Shown: one piece after another, positions 1 through 7,995 of the stretch | How positions within the stretch are numbered: the stretch's first letter is position 1 | Layout: every line of letters starts with the position of its first letter | DNA from: a virus | IMG/VR virus record: IMGVR_UViG_3300042889_001421 | Span: 1 to 30,239 of that record | Reading direction: 5' to 3' (one strand) | Length of the DNA stretch: 30,239 bases | Translations under genes and position numbers: made by a program | The notes under the pieces: generated by a model | What the model was told of the DNA's origin: nothing | The model's input: only the letters and a program-made list of their open reading frames with translations | Database searches by the model: none

Positions 1-15
1 GGCATGGGTTGTAGT
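1..15. repeat. Terminal overlap, copy 1 (circular junction)
   Basis: These 15 bases are identical to the last 15 bases of the window (30225-30239). A minus-strand reading frame stays open and in phase if the two copies are merged. This shows a circularly assembled molecule of about 30,224 bp rather than a packaged terminal repeat, since the repeat lies in the middle of a tail gene. Confidence 0.9.
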
Positions 16-270
16 GCCAGAAAACGTGCCGCTTGTCAGTGTTTTAAGGCATATTGCGTTAGCAGAAACACTTCCCCAAATTGGCAAATAAAGTCTGAAA
101 ATTTGGCTCCACAGGTTGTTGCCTTTTTGCTGTTTCACAAACCGGCTCAATGCCGACATTCGCGAATTAGTCACTGTCGCACCAGTCGCTCGTATTGAAT
201 CGATGTAGGTGAGGGCGTCCGCGTCGATACCGCTGGATAATGCGCCGCGAGTCTGTTGCAGGATCATCAT
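1..270 (-). CDS. Phage tail/receptor-region protein, N-terminal part (continues across the circular junction)
   Basis: This is the first third of a gene that starts at ATG 270 (or the adjacent ATG 267), runs to base 1 and continues at 30224 down to 29682, giving about 270 aa. The N-terminus reads MMILQQTRGALSSGIDADAL, followed by a segment with LWSQIFRLYLPIWG. That type of N-terminal module (short ADALTYI helix, then a Leu/Trp-rich stretch ending in P-I-W-G) is one I recall from phage tail-tip or structural proteins, where it precedes a lectin-like fold; this is recollection only. The start overlaps the stop of the collagen-like gene by 4 nt (ATGA), implying translational coupling. Bases 1-180 are more AT-rich than neighbouring genes, as is common for host-range genes. 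A receptor-binding or fibre role is inferred from position at the end of the tail operon. Confidence 0.8.
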   Translation of the reverse strand, partial: MMILQQTRGALSSGIDADALTYIDSIRATGATVTNSRMSALSRFVKQQKGNNLWSQIFRLYLPIWGSVSANAICLKTLTSGTFSGTTTHA

Positions 271-1817
271 ACGAGGTTCCCAGAGAGATTGTAGGTTGCC
301 TCCGCGATTTGGATGATCGACGCGGGCGCGTGTTGCCCTGCGGTTTTGACGAGTCCGCCGAATGAGTTGAGCGTCGCGCCTGATCCTGCCGCGATCGTGA
401 TCTGGCCCGCTGCGCCTTGAATGACCATGCAGCTAAATCCAGCCGTGAGAGTTGACGGGACGGTGATGGTGACGGCGGTGGCTGAGGTGCAACGGATGAT
501 TTTGTTGTTGTCGCTGTCGGCCAGCGTGATCGCGGCGTCGGCGTTATCTGCAACCACCAACGACGGTTGCGGGCCGGTCGGGCCAGTAGCGCCCGTATCG
601 CCCCTTGGAATCGAGAAGTCGAATGTTGCTGCGCTTGAATTGCCGGAATTGGTGATCGCTGCTGAGCTTCCCGCAGCTCCCGTGTCGACGGTCCCCAGTG
701 AGATGGTCGCCGCTGCGCCTGTCGCGCCTGTCAATCCAACGTCACCGCGCGGGATAGTGAAGTCAAAAACCGCCGCGCCCGTTGTTCCGGAGTTGGCGAT
801 TGAAACGCTTGATCCTGCCGCCCCAGTCGCGACGTTGCCGAGCGCGACAGTGGCCGCTGCTCCGGTTGCTCCCGTCTCCCCCACGTTGCCACGCGGGATT
901 GAAAACGCCAGCACGGCGGCGGCGCTAGTGCCGGTGTTTGAAACGGTTGCGCTTGATCCTGCCACGCCTGTTGAGACGGTCCCGACTGTTACGGTGGCGG
1001 CGTCGCCCTTGTCACCTTTGGGGATCGCAAACGTCAGCGTCTGACTTGGTGAGGTTCCGCCGATGGTGACTGCTGCGGCCGATCCTGCTGCGCCTGTGGT
1101 CACGCCTGCGACGCTTAGGGTGTTGGCGGGTCCGGTCGGGCCGGTTACTCCAACATCACCTCGCGGGATCGTGAAATTCAAGGTGGCCGCGCTTGCGCTG
1201 CCGCTGTTCGTGATCGCCACGTTTGATCCTGCCGGACCTGTTGAGACAGAGCCGACGGAAAGCGTGCCAGTGTCGCCTTTTTCGCCCTTGTCCCCTCGCG
1301 GGATGGTGAAAGCGAGTGTCTGGCTTGGCGCGGTGCCGCCAACCGAAACGCTCGCCGAGCTTCCAGCCGCGCCTGTCGTGACGCCCGCGATAGACAAGCT
1401 GTTCGCGGGTCCAGTTGCTCCGGTCGGGCCGATGGGAACGCCGGGGGCGGCGGTCACGACGGGAATGCTGGTCGTGGTCGAGCGCGTCACGTCGCGGTCA
1501 ATCCGCAGGCGAAAAAACGCCACGGTGGCCACGGCTCCGGTCGTTAGGTGTTGTGCTTGGATGTCGCAGAATAGGTTTTCGCGGGCGAGGCTTGCCGTGT
1601 CTTGGGGCACTAGGGCAATCGTTGCGGTGGTGCCGCTGACGGTCAGGCCCGTGCCCGTGACCTTTTGGATCACCGCCTTGGCGTCGTCGTCGGTGACGGA
1701 TTTCTTGGCCGTGAAAATCAGCAGGAAACCGGACGGATTGAATGCCGAGCCGTCGAGAGTCAGCGGGATCGTCAGCGTTTTCGAGTCGCCGGAATAAAGA
1801 GAAAAAGTGCTGCTCAT
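267..1817 (-). CDS. Collagen-like repetitive tail fibre / receptor-binding protein
   Basis: 516 aa. Residues 1-120 form a non-repetitive N-terminal region that resembles the N-terminal domain of baseplate-upper/fibre-base proteins (inference). Residues 126-137 are a Gly-X-Tyr stretch (PGVPIGPTGATGP). Residues 141-416 hold six repeats of 42-48 aa, each with a TGxAGSxAxV segment, a hydrophobic strand and then FxIP[RK]G[DN]xGxTG; four of the six carry an exact RGD. Residues 417-516 form a compact C-terminal head (VTITVPSTLTAGFSCMVIQG), a likely trimerisation or receptor domain. Short collagen triple helices separated by beta segments are typical of trimeric phage fibres. It follows the 599-aa baseplate gene after a 65-bp gap and overlaps the next gene by 4 nt. 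Repeat number could change by recombination. Confidence 0.85.
   Translation of the reverse strand: MSSTFSLYSGDSKTLTIPLTLDGSAFNPSGFLLIFTAKKSVTDDDAKAVIQKVTGTGLTVSGTTATIALVPQDTASLARENLFCDIQAQHLTTGAVATVAFFRLRIDRDVTRSTTTSIPVVTAAPGVPIGPTGATGPANSLSIAGVTTGAAGSSASVSVGGTAPSQTLAFTIPRGDKGEKGDTGTLSVGSVSTGPAGSNVAITNSGSASAATLNFTIPRGDVGVTGPTGPANTLSVAGVTTGAAGSAAAVTIGGTSPSQTLTFAIPKGDKGDAATVTVGTVSTGVAGSSATVSNTGTSAAAVLAFSIPRGNVGETGATGAAATVALGNVATGAAGSSVSIANSGTTGAAVFDFTIPRGDVGLTGATGAAATISLGTVDTGAAGSSAAITNSGNSSAATFDFSIPRGDTGATGPTGPQPSLVVADNADAAITLADSDNNKIIRCTSATAVTITVPSTLTAGFSCMVIQGAAGQITIAAGSGATLNSFGGLVKTAGQHAPASIIQIAEATYNLSGNLV
570..1397 (-). repeat. Six-copy protein-coding repeat in the fibre gene
   Basis: Six in-frame repeats of roughly 126-144 nt encode residues 141-416 of the fibre protein. 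The [RK]G[DN] triplets start at residues 174, 219, 267, 309, 357 and 405. Copies are diverged at the DNA level but share the IPRGD-G-x-TG block, so this is an old, selected repeat and not a recent tandem duplication. Confidence 0.85.
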
Positions 1818-1867
1818 GGGTCGGGTGGGATTTAGCGTCGGATCGGGATCGGCGGCGAGGGTTGGCG

Positions 1868-1877
1868 GTGGTCCCCG
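1868..1877 (-). repeat. GTGGTCCCCG motif, copy 1
   Basis: An exact 10-mer found five times in the window, always in the same orientation relative to the leftward operon (CGGGGACCAC on the coding strand). This copy lies 5 nt past the stop codon of the 599-aa baseplate gene and 50 nt before the start of the fibre gene. Confidence 0.6.
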
Positions 1878-1882
1878 CTGCG

Positions 1883-3682
1883 CTAGCCTGCTTGATAATT
1901 GTCCTCGACGGGGATGCGGAGGCGGTCAATGAGGCTTTGGAAATCCATTCGCGGCGACGGGCCGATTTTGACTTCCGCCGCTCCGGTCGAGAGGTCGATG
2001 GACAGCTCTGAAACGGGCGCGGCCATGCTCGCCCACTCGGCAGGCGTTGTGTCCGCTGCGATGTTGAGGTAGTCGCCCGGCTCGGGAAAATCGGCGGCTT
2101 TCGGGTCAAGTGACAAGCTGCCCTTGTAGGGCGTCCAGTCTTGGCGGGCGAAGTAGTTGGTAGCGAGGTCTGCCGGGGCTGGGTTGAACTCGGCGCGGTC
2201 GATCAACGCCGAGTTACCAACGGCCGCCGTCACGGTCGAGTTCGCCTGCGTGGCCGCTGCATTCGCTTCAAGCGCGGCACGGATGATTGACGGGGCTTTG
2301 CTGAGGACGTTGACGGCTACATTAACGTAACGATAGACATAGCTGCGATAGCCAGCATTGGCTAATGACAGAGTCAGGTAATAGCCTTGAGTGTAACCAT
2401 AGATATAATTCTGAAACCCACGGGTGCCAAGTCCATCTCCGATGTATGCAATAACGTTGCCGTAAAGAGTTGCGGCGCTCTGTGTTGCACCCGCAATGGC
2501 GAGCTGTGCTGCTGTAAATGGTGACCCACTGACTAGCCAGCCTCCCACCGTGGAGTATACCGGCGGCAAGCTGACAGTTTGCTTATAGGTGCTAGAGGTC
2601 CCTAATCCAACGCCGGGGCTAGGATAAAGAGTGATTGAATAGGCAGCTTGCCAGCCAAGACTTGGATAAGCCGCCAAGGCTGAATCCTTTTGAATGACGT
2701 AGGCAAGCCAGTTGAACGTATCTGAAACCGTCGGGATTGCAGCCAGTGCTGCTTGGTAGTTTGCATTGATCTGCGCGTTAACGGCCGTCACGGCAGCATT
2801 GGCAGCGACGAGCGATGTGCTGGCGATTTCGCGGGCAATGGTCGAGGTTGAGACCGCTTCGGAAACCATCATGTCTGTCCGCTCATGGCCAGAGAGGTAA
2901 ACGCTCAACTTCCGCCGCGCTTCGGCCGTATCGTCGCCTGCCTGTTGCACGCGGTAATTGACCACTGTGTCGCCGTCGCGCTCGGCGTAAACAAACGCCA
3001 CGGAAAGCGCCCGCGCTTCGGGCCATGCCGCGAGCTGCACGGCGGTGGCGTGGTGGTTTGGGCCGTCGAGATTGATCGTCGTCAAGCTGCTGGCCGTGCG
3101 GGCATAAAACCGGAGCGTTGGCGGGCTGGTCGCGTAATCCATCCGCGTCGTCACGTCGGGTGCCCACTTGAGCGCGTCCTCTAATGCTCCGGCCAGCGAC
3201 GAGGCGCGGAAGGACATCTTGGGGACAGTAAACATCGCCGGAGTGGACGCCAGCGTCGGGGCTTGGATGGGCAGACCTTCCGCCGTGGCCGCAGCAAGGA
3301 TGGACAGCAGGCTCGTCCGCAGGTCGCCTTGGTCATAGGTGACGTAGGGGCGACCATTTGCACTCAGCAAGCTGGTTTGGGACAGGCCAAGATAGACGTT
3401 GGAAACCTCATAGGAGTAAATCCCCTGCGGGTGGGTGTAGGTGCGTTTGGCGATGCCGGTGAACAAACGCGTGCCCGTCCCGTCGTAGAGGCTGATCCAT
3501 TGCCCGTCGGCGGGAATGACCTTGCTGCGACTGCCGAGAATCTGAAACGTCAGCGTGTCGACATCCAGCGAGCGAAGCGACAGCGTCGCGTTGTAGCAGC
3601 AGAGGTCAGCCAGCGAAATCTGCACCGCATCCAGAGACTTGCCAGCCTCTCCGGCGAGGTAATAAGGGGCGGTGGGTTTCAT
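1883..3682 (-). CDS. Tail tip / baseplate hub-like protein
   Basis: 599 aa. It directly follows the tape measure gene with an ATGA overlap, the position where siphophages encode distal-tail and baseplate hub proteins. Residues 1-270 look like a hub fold (beta-rich, with SRSKVIPADGQWISLYDGTG and FTGIAKRTYTHPQGIYSYEV, resembling the first domains of gp27/gpD-type hubs; inference). Residues about 295-470 are a Tyr/Ala/Ser-rich insert encoded by DNA (about 2270-2790) visibly poorer in GC than the flanks. Residues 480-599 return to the usual composition and contain PGDYLNIAADTTPAEWASMA, a typical end domain of hub proteins. The insert looks like an acquired domain. No lytic enzyme motif is visible. 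Hub assignment rests mainly on gene order. Confidence 0.7.
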   Translation of the reverse strand: MKPTAPYYLAGEAGKSLDAVQISLADLCCYNATLSLRSLDVDTLTFQILGSRSKVIPADGQWISLYDGTGTRLFTGIAKRTYTHPQGIYSYEVSNVYLGLSQTSLLSANGRPYVTYDQGDLRTSLLSILAAATAEGLPIQAPTLASTPAMFTVPKMSFRASSLAGALEDALKWAPDVTTRMDYATSPPTLRFYARTASSLTTINLDGPNHHATAVQLAAWPEARALSVAFVYAERDGDTVVNYRVQQAGDDTAEARRKLSVYLSGHERTDMMVSEAVSTSTIAREIASTSLVAANAAVTAVNAQINANYQAALAAIPTVSDTFNWLAYVIQKDSALAAYPSLGWQAAYSITLYPSPGVGLGTSSTYKQTVSLPPVYSTVGGWLVSGSPFTAAQLAIAGATQSAATLYGNVIAYIGDGLGTRGFQNYIYGYTQGYYLTLSLANAGYRSYVYRYVNVAVNVLSKAPSIIRAALEANAAATQANSTVTAAVGNSALIDRAEFNPAPADLATNYFARQDWTPYKGSLSLDPKAADFPEPGDYLNIAADTTPAEWASMAAPVSELSIDLSTGAAEVKIGPSPRMDFQSLIDRLRIPVEDNYQAG

Positions 3683-5289
3683 CGGGCGATCGAGAACAAC
3701 TGGTTGATCTGCGACTGCTGCTGATTCACGCGGTTGTTCATCGCGGAGATGCCAGCGGTCAGATTATTGAGTGCGGAAAGGAAGGCGTCGCCCTGCTCGG
3801 AGAGTCCTTTGCCGACGTCCTGCACGGCTTTGGTGATCGCCTGTGTGTCCTGCGGGTTGGGCGTCAGCGTTTGGATCGCGGCGACCGTGCCCGTGCGCTC
3901 GCCGTCGATAACAGTTTTGACCTCGGCGGCTTTGGTGGTCGCAACCGTGGTGACGGCGCCGACTTCAACTTTGATTTGTTCGACGGCGGCGACCGGCCCT
4001 TGAGCGACGGCGTCTTTGAGCGACGCATAAACCCCGTCGAATGCTTTGGTCGCAGCGGCTGTCACCTTGAGGGATGAATCGGCCTCCTTTTCGCTCAGTT
4101 TGATCTCAACCTCGTTGAGCAATACACCGCGCTGTGCAGTGACTTTCTGGGTCGTGTCGGCAAACGCCTGTCTGGCTGATTCCGCGTCGGTATTGGCGGT
4201 ATCGACGAGTTTGGAAAGCTCGGCGATGTTCTCCGCAGTGTCGTTGGTGTTGATCGCCGTTTGATACGCCGAGAAGGCGGCATCGGCCGCTTGTTGCGCT
4301 TGGACTGCGCCCTGTTGCGCGGCTCCCAGCTCGCCGTTGAGCGCGGCGATTCCCGTTCGCAGTTGGACGGCTAGAGCGTTGGCCTCGGCCACGCCTACGT
4401 CGTATTTCTGCCTGCCTTGGAGGTCTTTTTCTCCCTCGCGTTGCTTGGCGATCTGGATCTCTTGGTTGGCCCGCTGCTGTTCGATGTTGCCCATCTCCGC
4501 CCGCAGTTGGTTGATGCGCTCGATGGTTTTGGCCTGCCGCTCCAGCTCGTCGGCCTCGCGCTGGTAGGTATCCGCCACGAATTCCCGTGTCACCTCTTCG
4601 CGCAGTTTGACCTGCTGCGTGCGCATGTATTCCAGCGCCTCTGCGTTGTCGCGGACTGCTTTGTCGCTCGCCTTAGTTGCGGCAGTCATGCCCTTGTAGG
4701 CTTCAGCCACAGCCCGCCCGCCGATGGCCAGCGCCGTGATGATCACGCTGACCGCCGTGAGTGGCGAGAGAACCGCAGACATGATCGACCCGAGGCTCAG
4801 GGTTGCGCCCTTCAGCATGGCCAACGCCCCGACCGCCTGCGGTGCCTGCTGGGACATGGCGACGAGCGCGCTAGTCCCGCCCTGCACCTGCACGGCAAAG
4901 TCGGTCACTTGATAGCCGACGTTGTTAAAAACGTGGCCGAGGTTTTTAATCTCGCCCGCCTGCGCTCCGGCTGCACGAGCGGCAACGCGGGACTTGGCCT
5001 CGACCACGTCCGCCGTCTGTTGCGCGGCTCGCGCTTCCATGTGGAGCTTGTCCACCAAGTCCTGCTCGGCCTGTTCAAGCTCGCGGGTCAGGCGGATCTG
5101 CTCCTTGCGGGCGGTGATGGCAGCGCCTGCCGTCGGGTCGTCGTATTTCACGCCCCGAGTGCGCGCATCGCGCTGCTGTTGCAGCGTTTGCTCTTCGGCC
5201 TCGACCCGCTTGATCGACTCGACCGTTTGATCAATTCCCGCGGTATCCGCCGCGGTAGTGATCTGAATTTTGATGTCGTTGTCAGCCAT
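3679..5289 (-). CDS. Tail tape measure protein
   Basis: 536 aa. Long alpha-helical protein with extensive heptad-like charged stretches (residues 20-110 and 215-480) and a central hydrophobic block (about 145-200, ALAMLKGATLSLGSIMSAVL region), the classic tape measure layout: coiled coil, membrane-active segment, coiled coil. The C-terminus has a Gln/Asn-rich coil (NNRVNQQQSQINQLF). Tape measure length sets tail length; at the usual 0.15 nm per residue this predicts a short tail of about 80 nm. It is followed with an ATGA overlap by the hub gene. The two-frame tail-assembly chaperone gene usually found just upstream is not seen; a fibre gene occupies that place. Confidence 0.88.
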   Translation of the reverse strand: MADNDIKIQITTAADTAGIDQTVESIKRVEAEEQTLQQQRDARTRGVKYDDPTAGAAITARKEQIRLTRELEQAEQDLVDKLHMEARAAQQTADVVEAKSRVAARAAGAQAGEIKNLGHVFNNVGYQVTDFAVQVQGGTSALVAMSQQAPQAVGALAMLKGATLSLGSIMSAVLSPLTAVSVIITALAIGGRAVAEAYKGMTAATKASDKAVRDNAEALEYMRTQQVKLREEVTREFVADTYQREADELERQAKTIERINQLRAEMGNIEQQRANQEIQIAKQREGEKDLQGRQKYDVGVAEANALAVQLRTGIAALNGELGAAQQGAVQAQQAADAAFSAYQTAINTNDTAENIAELSKLVDTANTDAESARQAFADTTQKVTAQRGVLLNEVEIKLSEKEADSSLKVTAAATKAFDGVYASLKDAVAQGPVAAVEQIKVEVGAVTTVATTKAAEVKTVIDGERTGTVAAIQTLTPNPQDTQAITKAVQDVGKGLSEQGDAFLSALNNLTAGISAMNNRVNQQQSQINQLFSIAR

Positions 5290-5309
5290 GAGGTCGGGGC
5301 TTTAGGAGA

Positions 5310-6137
5310 TCACAGAGCGGCAAGCATGAAGGCCAGCAGTTGCTCGTAGCGGATACCGTAAGCGTTGCCTGCGGCGAGGGCTGGTTTCGCCACTTTGCCG
5401 TCTTCATTGAGGATTTCTGGTGTTGCGTCCCACTCGTCGTAGCACAGCAGCGCATAGTCGGCGGCATCGAGTCCCTCAGCGGCGAAGGCGGCGACCACGT
5501 CCTGCGCGATGATGCCGATGTGAATGCGCGCCTTGTCACCCTTGGCGGTCACGGCGTCATTCATCTTGAAGGCTTTCAGCAGCGGCTTCAGCGAGATAGC
5601 CACGGCGGTTTCTGCCTCGGAAAGCGGGCGGATTTGTTGCTTTTGGCGGGCGTCCGAAGTGCTAATCGTAGTCGTGGCGGCGAAAAGTTGGCTCCAACGG
5701 TAGGCTGTTGTCCCGAGCGACTGTAAACCGTTTGATCCGGGGCGGATAGTGCCCCCTCCTTCCATTGTCATCCGCCAAACGCCGTCAATAGTAAAATTTA
5801 AATCATTATTAGAGTTGATGAGTTCGACGAGTTTGCCGGTTGTATCGCGAAGATTTAATTTGATCACTCCATCAGATGACATATAAAACCCGGATTGATT
5901 AACACCGTTAGTTTTAACCATGCAAAACCCCCAGCGAGCAGTAGTGCCGTCAGATGTAAAGGAGCCGGGGGAATAATAATTCGGACTGAAAACAGCTGAC
6001 GTAGATACAGCGAATGAAGTCATAGTCCCATTGCCTAGATAGACTGGGGCATAAGCATTGATATCTCCAGTCCCAATGTGGAGCAGTTGATTGTAGGTCG
6101 AGGCTGGGCTTGATCCGGTGAGGTTATTGACTGGCAT
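5310..6137 (-). CDS. Tail fibre/spike with C-terminal peptidase S74 intramolecular chaperone
   Basis: 275 aa. The C-terminal part (about 158-275) matches the S74 auto-processing chaperone of phage spikes and fibres: TSDARQKQQIRPL gives the Ser161-Asp162 cleavage position and Lys166 of the Ser/Lys dyad, followed by HIGIIAQDV and the terminal YGIRYEQLLAFMLAAL helix that ends the family. The domain trimerises the fibre and then cuts itself off before Ser161. The N-terminal 155 aa are beta-rich with no recognised enzyme motif and are encoded by AT-richer DNA (about 5740-6137) than the chaperone. Its place between tail tube and tape measure genes is unusual, since most phages put S74 fibres after the baseplate. 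It could be a side-tail fibre or a decoration on the tube. Confidence 0.88.
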   Translation of the reverse strand: MPVNNLTGSSPASTYNQLLHIGTGDINAYAPVYLGNGTMTSFAVSTSAVFSPNYYSPGSFTSDGTTARWGFCMVKTNGVNQSGFYMSSDGVIKLNLRDTTGKLVELINSNNDLNFTIDGVWRMTMEGGGTIRPGSNGLQSLGTTAYRWSQLFAATTTISTSDARQKQQIRPLSEAETAVAISLKPLLKAFKMNDAVTAKGDKARIHIGIIAQDVVAAFAAEGLDAADYALLCYDEWDATPEILNEDGKVAKPALAAGNAYGIRYEQLLAFMLAAL

Positions 6138-6157
6138 GGTTTGGTAGATTTAGAAAA

Positions 6158-6673
6158 TCAAAGGGCGTTCCAGTTGTTGGTGACGGCGTTCCAATTTTGA
6201 AGCACCCAGTCGAACCGGATGCCTTGGAAAAGGCTGATTGCGTAAACGGGCACCTTGTCGCCGGATTCAGTCCGGTAGTTGGTCATGGAGGCGAAGTTGC
6301 CGCTGAAGGCTTGGGTCGAGGAGCAGCCGAGAATCACTGCGTCGAGAAAGTCCCACGTCTCGCCCGCTTGGACGGCGATGCGCAGCTTTCCGGTCGCCAT
6401 GTAGGGAATCGACGCCGGGTGGCGCATGGCGTAGCTGGCGGCGTCCGCGTGGCTGGCGTGGCTTTTGCGCCGTCCCCATTCAACGGCGACCCTCGCGCCC
6501 CATTTCGGGATGGATACGCCATAGGTTGAGCCAATCGGCGCGTAGGCATCCGTGGAAACCGAAACGGGAAACGTCAGCGGGTTTTGCATCCTATCCCCAT
6601 AATCGAGCATCCGCACGGTGGCGCTGCCATCGTCCGGGATAAAGTCGATTTGGTGGATCGAGGAGGTCATCAA
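6158..6673 (-). CDS. Tail protein of unknown function (171 aa)
   Basis: 171 aa; MMTSSIHQIDF start, with a second ATG one codon later. Mixed alpha/beta composition, Trp/Asn-rich C-terminus (DWVLQNWNAVTNNWNAL). It lies 3 nt after the upstream tail gene, within the block between tail tube and tape measure. By position it could be a tail completion or minor tail protein; I do not recognise the family. It occupies the place where tail assembly chaperones usually sit, but no slippery sequence or overlapping second frame is evident. Confidence 0.7.
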   Translation of the reverse strand: MMTSSIHQIDFIPDDGSATVRMLDYGDRMQNPLTFPVSVSTDAYAPIGSTYGVSIPKWGARVAVEWGRRKSHASHADAASYAMRHPASIPYMATGKLRIAVQAGETWDFLDAVILGCSSTQAFSGNFASMTNYRTESGDKVPVYAISLFQGIRFDWVLQNWNAVTNNWNAL

Positions 6674-6676
6674 CCA

Positions 6677-7120
6677 TTAGGGAACGAAGACCACGGCCGG
6701 AGCCGAGACTGTGGGCGGAGTGTAACTAGTCACAACAAAGTCCGGAAGATCAGCCCCGCCAACGCCGACGGTTGGACTGCCAACTCCGGTCGTGATCGTC
6801 CAAGCCGTGAGTCCTGCCGGGTACTGAGCCAGAGATGCCTTGGTTGCCAAATAAGTCGTCCCCATTTTCAGACGCCAAGACGTCCCATCATGAGACATGA
6901 TGATGTTGGTTAGACTGTCAGTTTGCGTGCCGTCCGTGGAAAAAGCCACCTTGCCTGCGCTCCATCCTGCAAAATACAACATTCCGTTCACGCCTGCTGT
7001 TGTGACTCCCGAGATGGAGCATCTAATCGCATTTTGATCCGTGCCGTTGAATATCAACTGTGGCGGGCTCTCGGAAAAATTAGTCTGCGGCGTGTAAATT
7101 GAAATGGGTGCGGATGGCAT
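6677..7120 (-). CDS. Structural protein of unknown function (147 aa), beta-rich
   Basis: 147 aa. Rich in Thr, Ser, Gly and Val with short hydrophobic strands and a Pro-rich C-terminal tail (PPTVSAPAVVFVP), like a small virion decoration or fibre-tip protein. The central stretch (YFAGWSAGKVAFSTDGTQTD) resembles part of the neighbouring S74 fibre (shared WG/TDGT style), so it could be a partner or a fragmentary fibre shaft. It directly follows the hairpin after the tail tube gene. Function is not recognised; virion location is inferred from position. Confidence 0.65.
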   Translation of the reverse strand: MPSAPISIYTPQTNFSESPPQLIFNGTDQNAIRCSISGVTTAGVNGMLYFAGWSAGKVAFSTDGTQTDSLTNIIMSHDGTSWRLKMGTTYLATKASLAQYPAGLTAWTITTGVGSPTVGVGGADLPDFVVTSYTPPTVSAPAVVFVP

Positions 7121-7156
7121 GGGTGGGAATCAGTGAAGGGTGACGGGAAGGATCAA

Positions 7157-7187
7157 GCCGGGGCAGAGGGTTGGACTCTGCCCCGGC
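7157..7187 (-). terminator. Perfect 12-bp GC-rich hairpin after the tail tube gene
   Basis: GCCGGGGCAGAG (7157-7168), a 7-nt loop, and its exact reverse complement (7176-7187). It begins 11 nt after the stop of the tail tube gene in the direction of transcription. Only a weak U-rich tail follows on the minus strand (TTGATCCTT), so it may act as a partial terminator or as an mRNA 3'-end stabiliser rather than a full stop. Confidence 0.7.
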
Positions 7188-7198
7188 AACGATCAAAA

Positions 7199-7753
7199 TC
7201 ACGCGTAGGTAACGAACGTGTTGAGCGTGCTCGGGCGTTGCTCAAGCGAGAACTCAATCGAAGACGTTGCTGGGCCGATGTCGCCATCGTTGACGAGGCG
7301 CAGGCGGGACCAGACTTGAACGCGCTCGATGATCACGCCGGACTTGTTCTGGACTTCTAGCAGCATGACGCCATCGAGGAAGTTGTCAGCCTTGACGCCG
7401 GGCGATTGGGCGGAGGCTGCGACTAGGGCGGCAGCAAGGCCGTTTTCGAGCTGCTTGAGATAGCTGTTGGTCTTGTGGGTGGTAGCCGTCCACTTGCGCA
7501 TCGTGACCATCTCCTCGATGTCCTCATAATAGCCGCCGCCGTCGGATGGCACGTTGAAGGTTTCGCTTTTGATCGTCTTTGCGGACTTGACCGTTTCGAT
7601 GTCTTGGAACTGGTAGCTGGTCCAGTTGCTCGACGGGCTGTTGTCAGGCCACGTAGCATTGGCAACGGTGAGACCATCGACGAGTTCGCCGGACGGGATG
7701 AAATACAGGCGGGCGTTTTTGAGTTCGCGGCGGATAAGGGTAGGAGCAGCCAT
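7199..7753 (-). CDS. Major tail tube protein
   Basis: 184 aa, the usual size for siphophage tube proteins. Contains WTSYQFQDIETVKSAKTIKS and a long acidic/aromatic loop (GGGYYEDIEEMV) followed by helix and strands, and ends in EFSLEQRPSTLNTFVTYA, a typical beta-strand end. It comes after the head-tail connector genes and before other tail genes, and no sheath gene follows, which identifies the virion as non-contractile. Expected to form the hexameric rings of the tail tube. A strong hairpin follows the stop codon, in keeping with a highly expressed structural gene. Confidence 0.75.
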   Translation of the reverse strand: MAAPTLIRRELKNARLYFIPSGELVDGLTVANATWPDNSPSSNWTSYQFQDIETVKSAKTIKSETFNVPSDGGGYYEDIEEMVTMRKWTATTHKTNSYLKQLENGLAAALVAASAQSPGVKADNFLDGVMLLEVQNKSGVIIERVQVWSRLRLVNDGDIGPATSSIEFSLEQRPSTLNTFVTYA

Positions 7754-7786
7754 AATTTAATGAGTTGGATGTTGGAGGTGAGAGGA

Positions 7787-7993
7787 TCAGAAAAGGCCAG
7801 AGATTCGGACCTTGCCGAGGGCTTCCAGTGCCTTAGCGTCGCTGGCGGTTAGCGGAAATGAGCATGGGCCGATGCCGCAGATCGCGTTGCCGATCTTCAG
7901 CCCGTTTTCGAGGATCTGGACGGCGACGTTTCGCGCTTCGGGCGTGGCCTCGACAGCAGCAGGTTCGGCGGGTAATGCGGTATTTTTAGCCAT
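7787..7993 (-). CDS. Small protein of unknown function (68 aa), head-tail region
   Basis: 68 aa starting at ATG 7993, 2 nt after the stop of the gp37-like gene. An Ala/Pro/Glu-rich, flexible N-terminus (residues 1-22) is followed by a compact part with two cysteines (CGIGPCSFPL) and an Ala-rich helix (SDAKALEALGKV). Small genes at this place between connector and tube genes are common in Mu-like head modules. I do not recognise the family; a structural or chaperone role is possible. Longer upstream extension would overlap the preceding gene and is unlikely. Confidence 0.65.
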   Translation of the reverse strand: MAKNTALPAEPAAVEATPEARNVAVQILENGLKIGNAICGIGPCSFPLTASDAKALEALGKVRISGLF

Positions 7994-7995
7994 GG

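Noticed and set aside
421-1797. Two long plus-strand ORFs (421-1044, 1063-1797) rich in Pro, Val and Ala
   Set aside because: They are the antisense of the collagen-like repeats; their repetitive PVAPV text mirrors the Gly-rich coding strand. The minus-strand gene fits the operon.
4417-5349. 310-aa plus-strand ORF opposite the tape measure gene
   Set aside because: Low-quality composition (His/Arg/Leu-rich), no start context, and it crosses the tape measure start. GC-rich DNA gives long antisense frames.
5310-7753. Programmed frameshift in a tail assembly chaperone
   Set aside because: No two-frame overlap or slippery heptamer was found between tail tube and tape measure; the intervening genes each have their own starts and stops.
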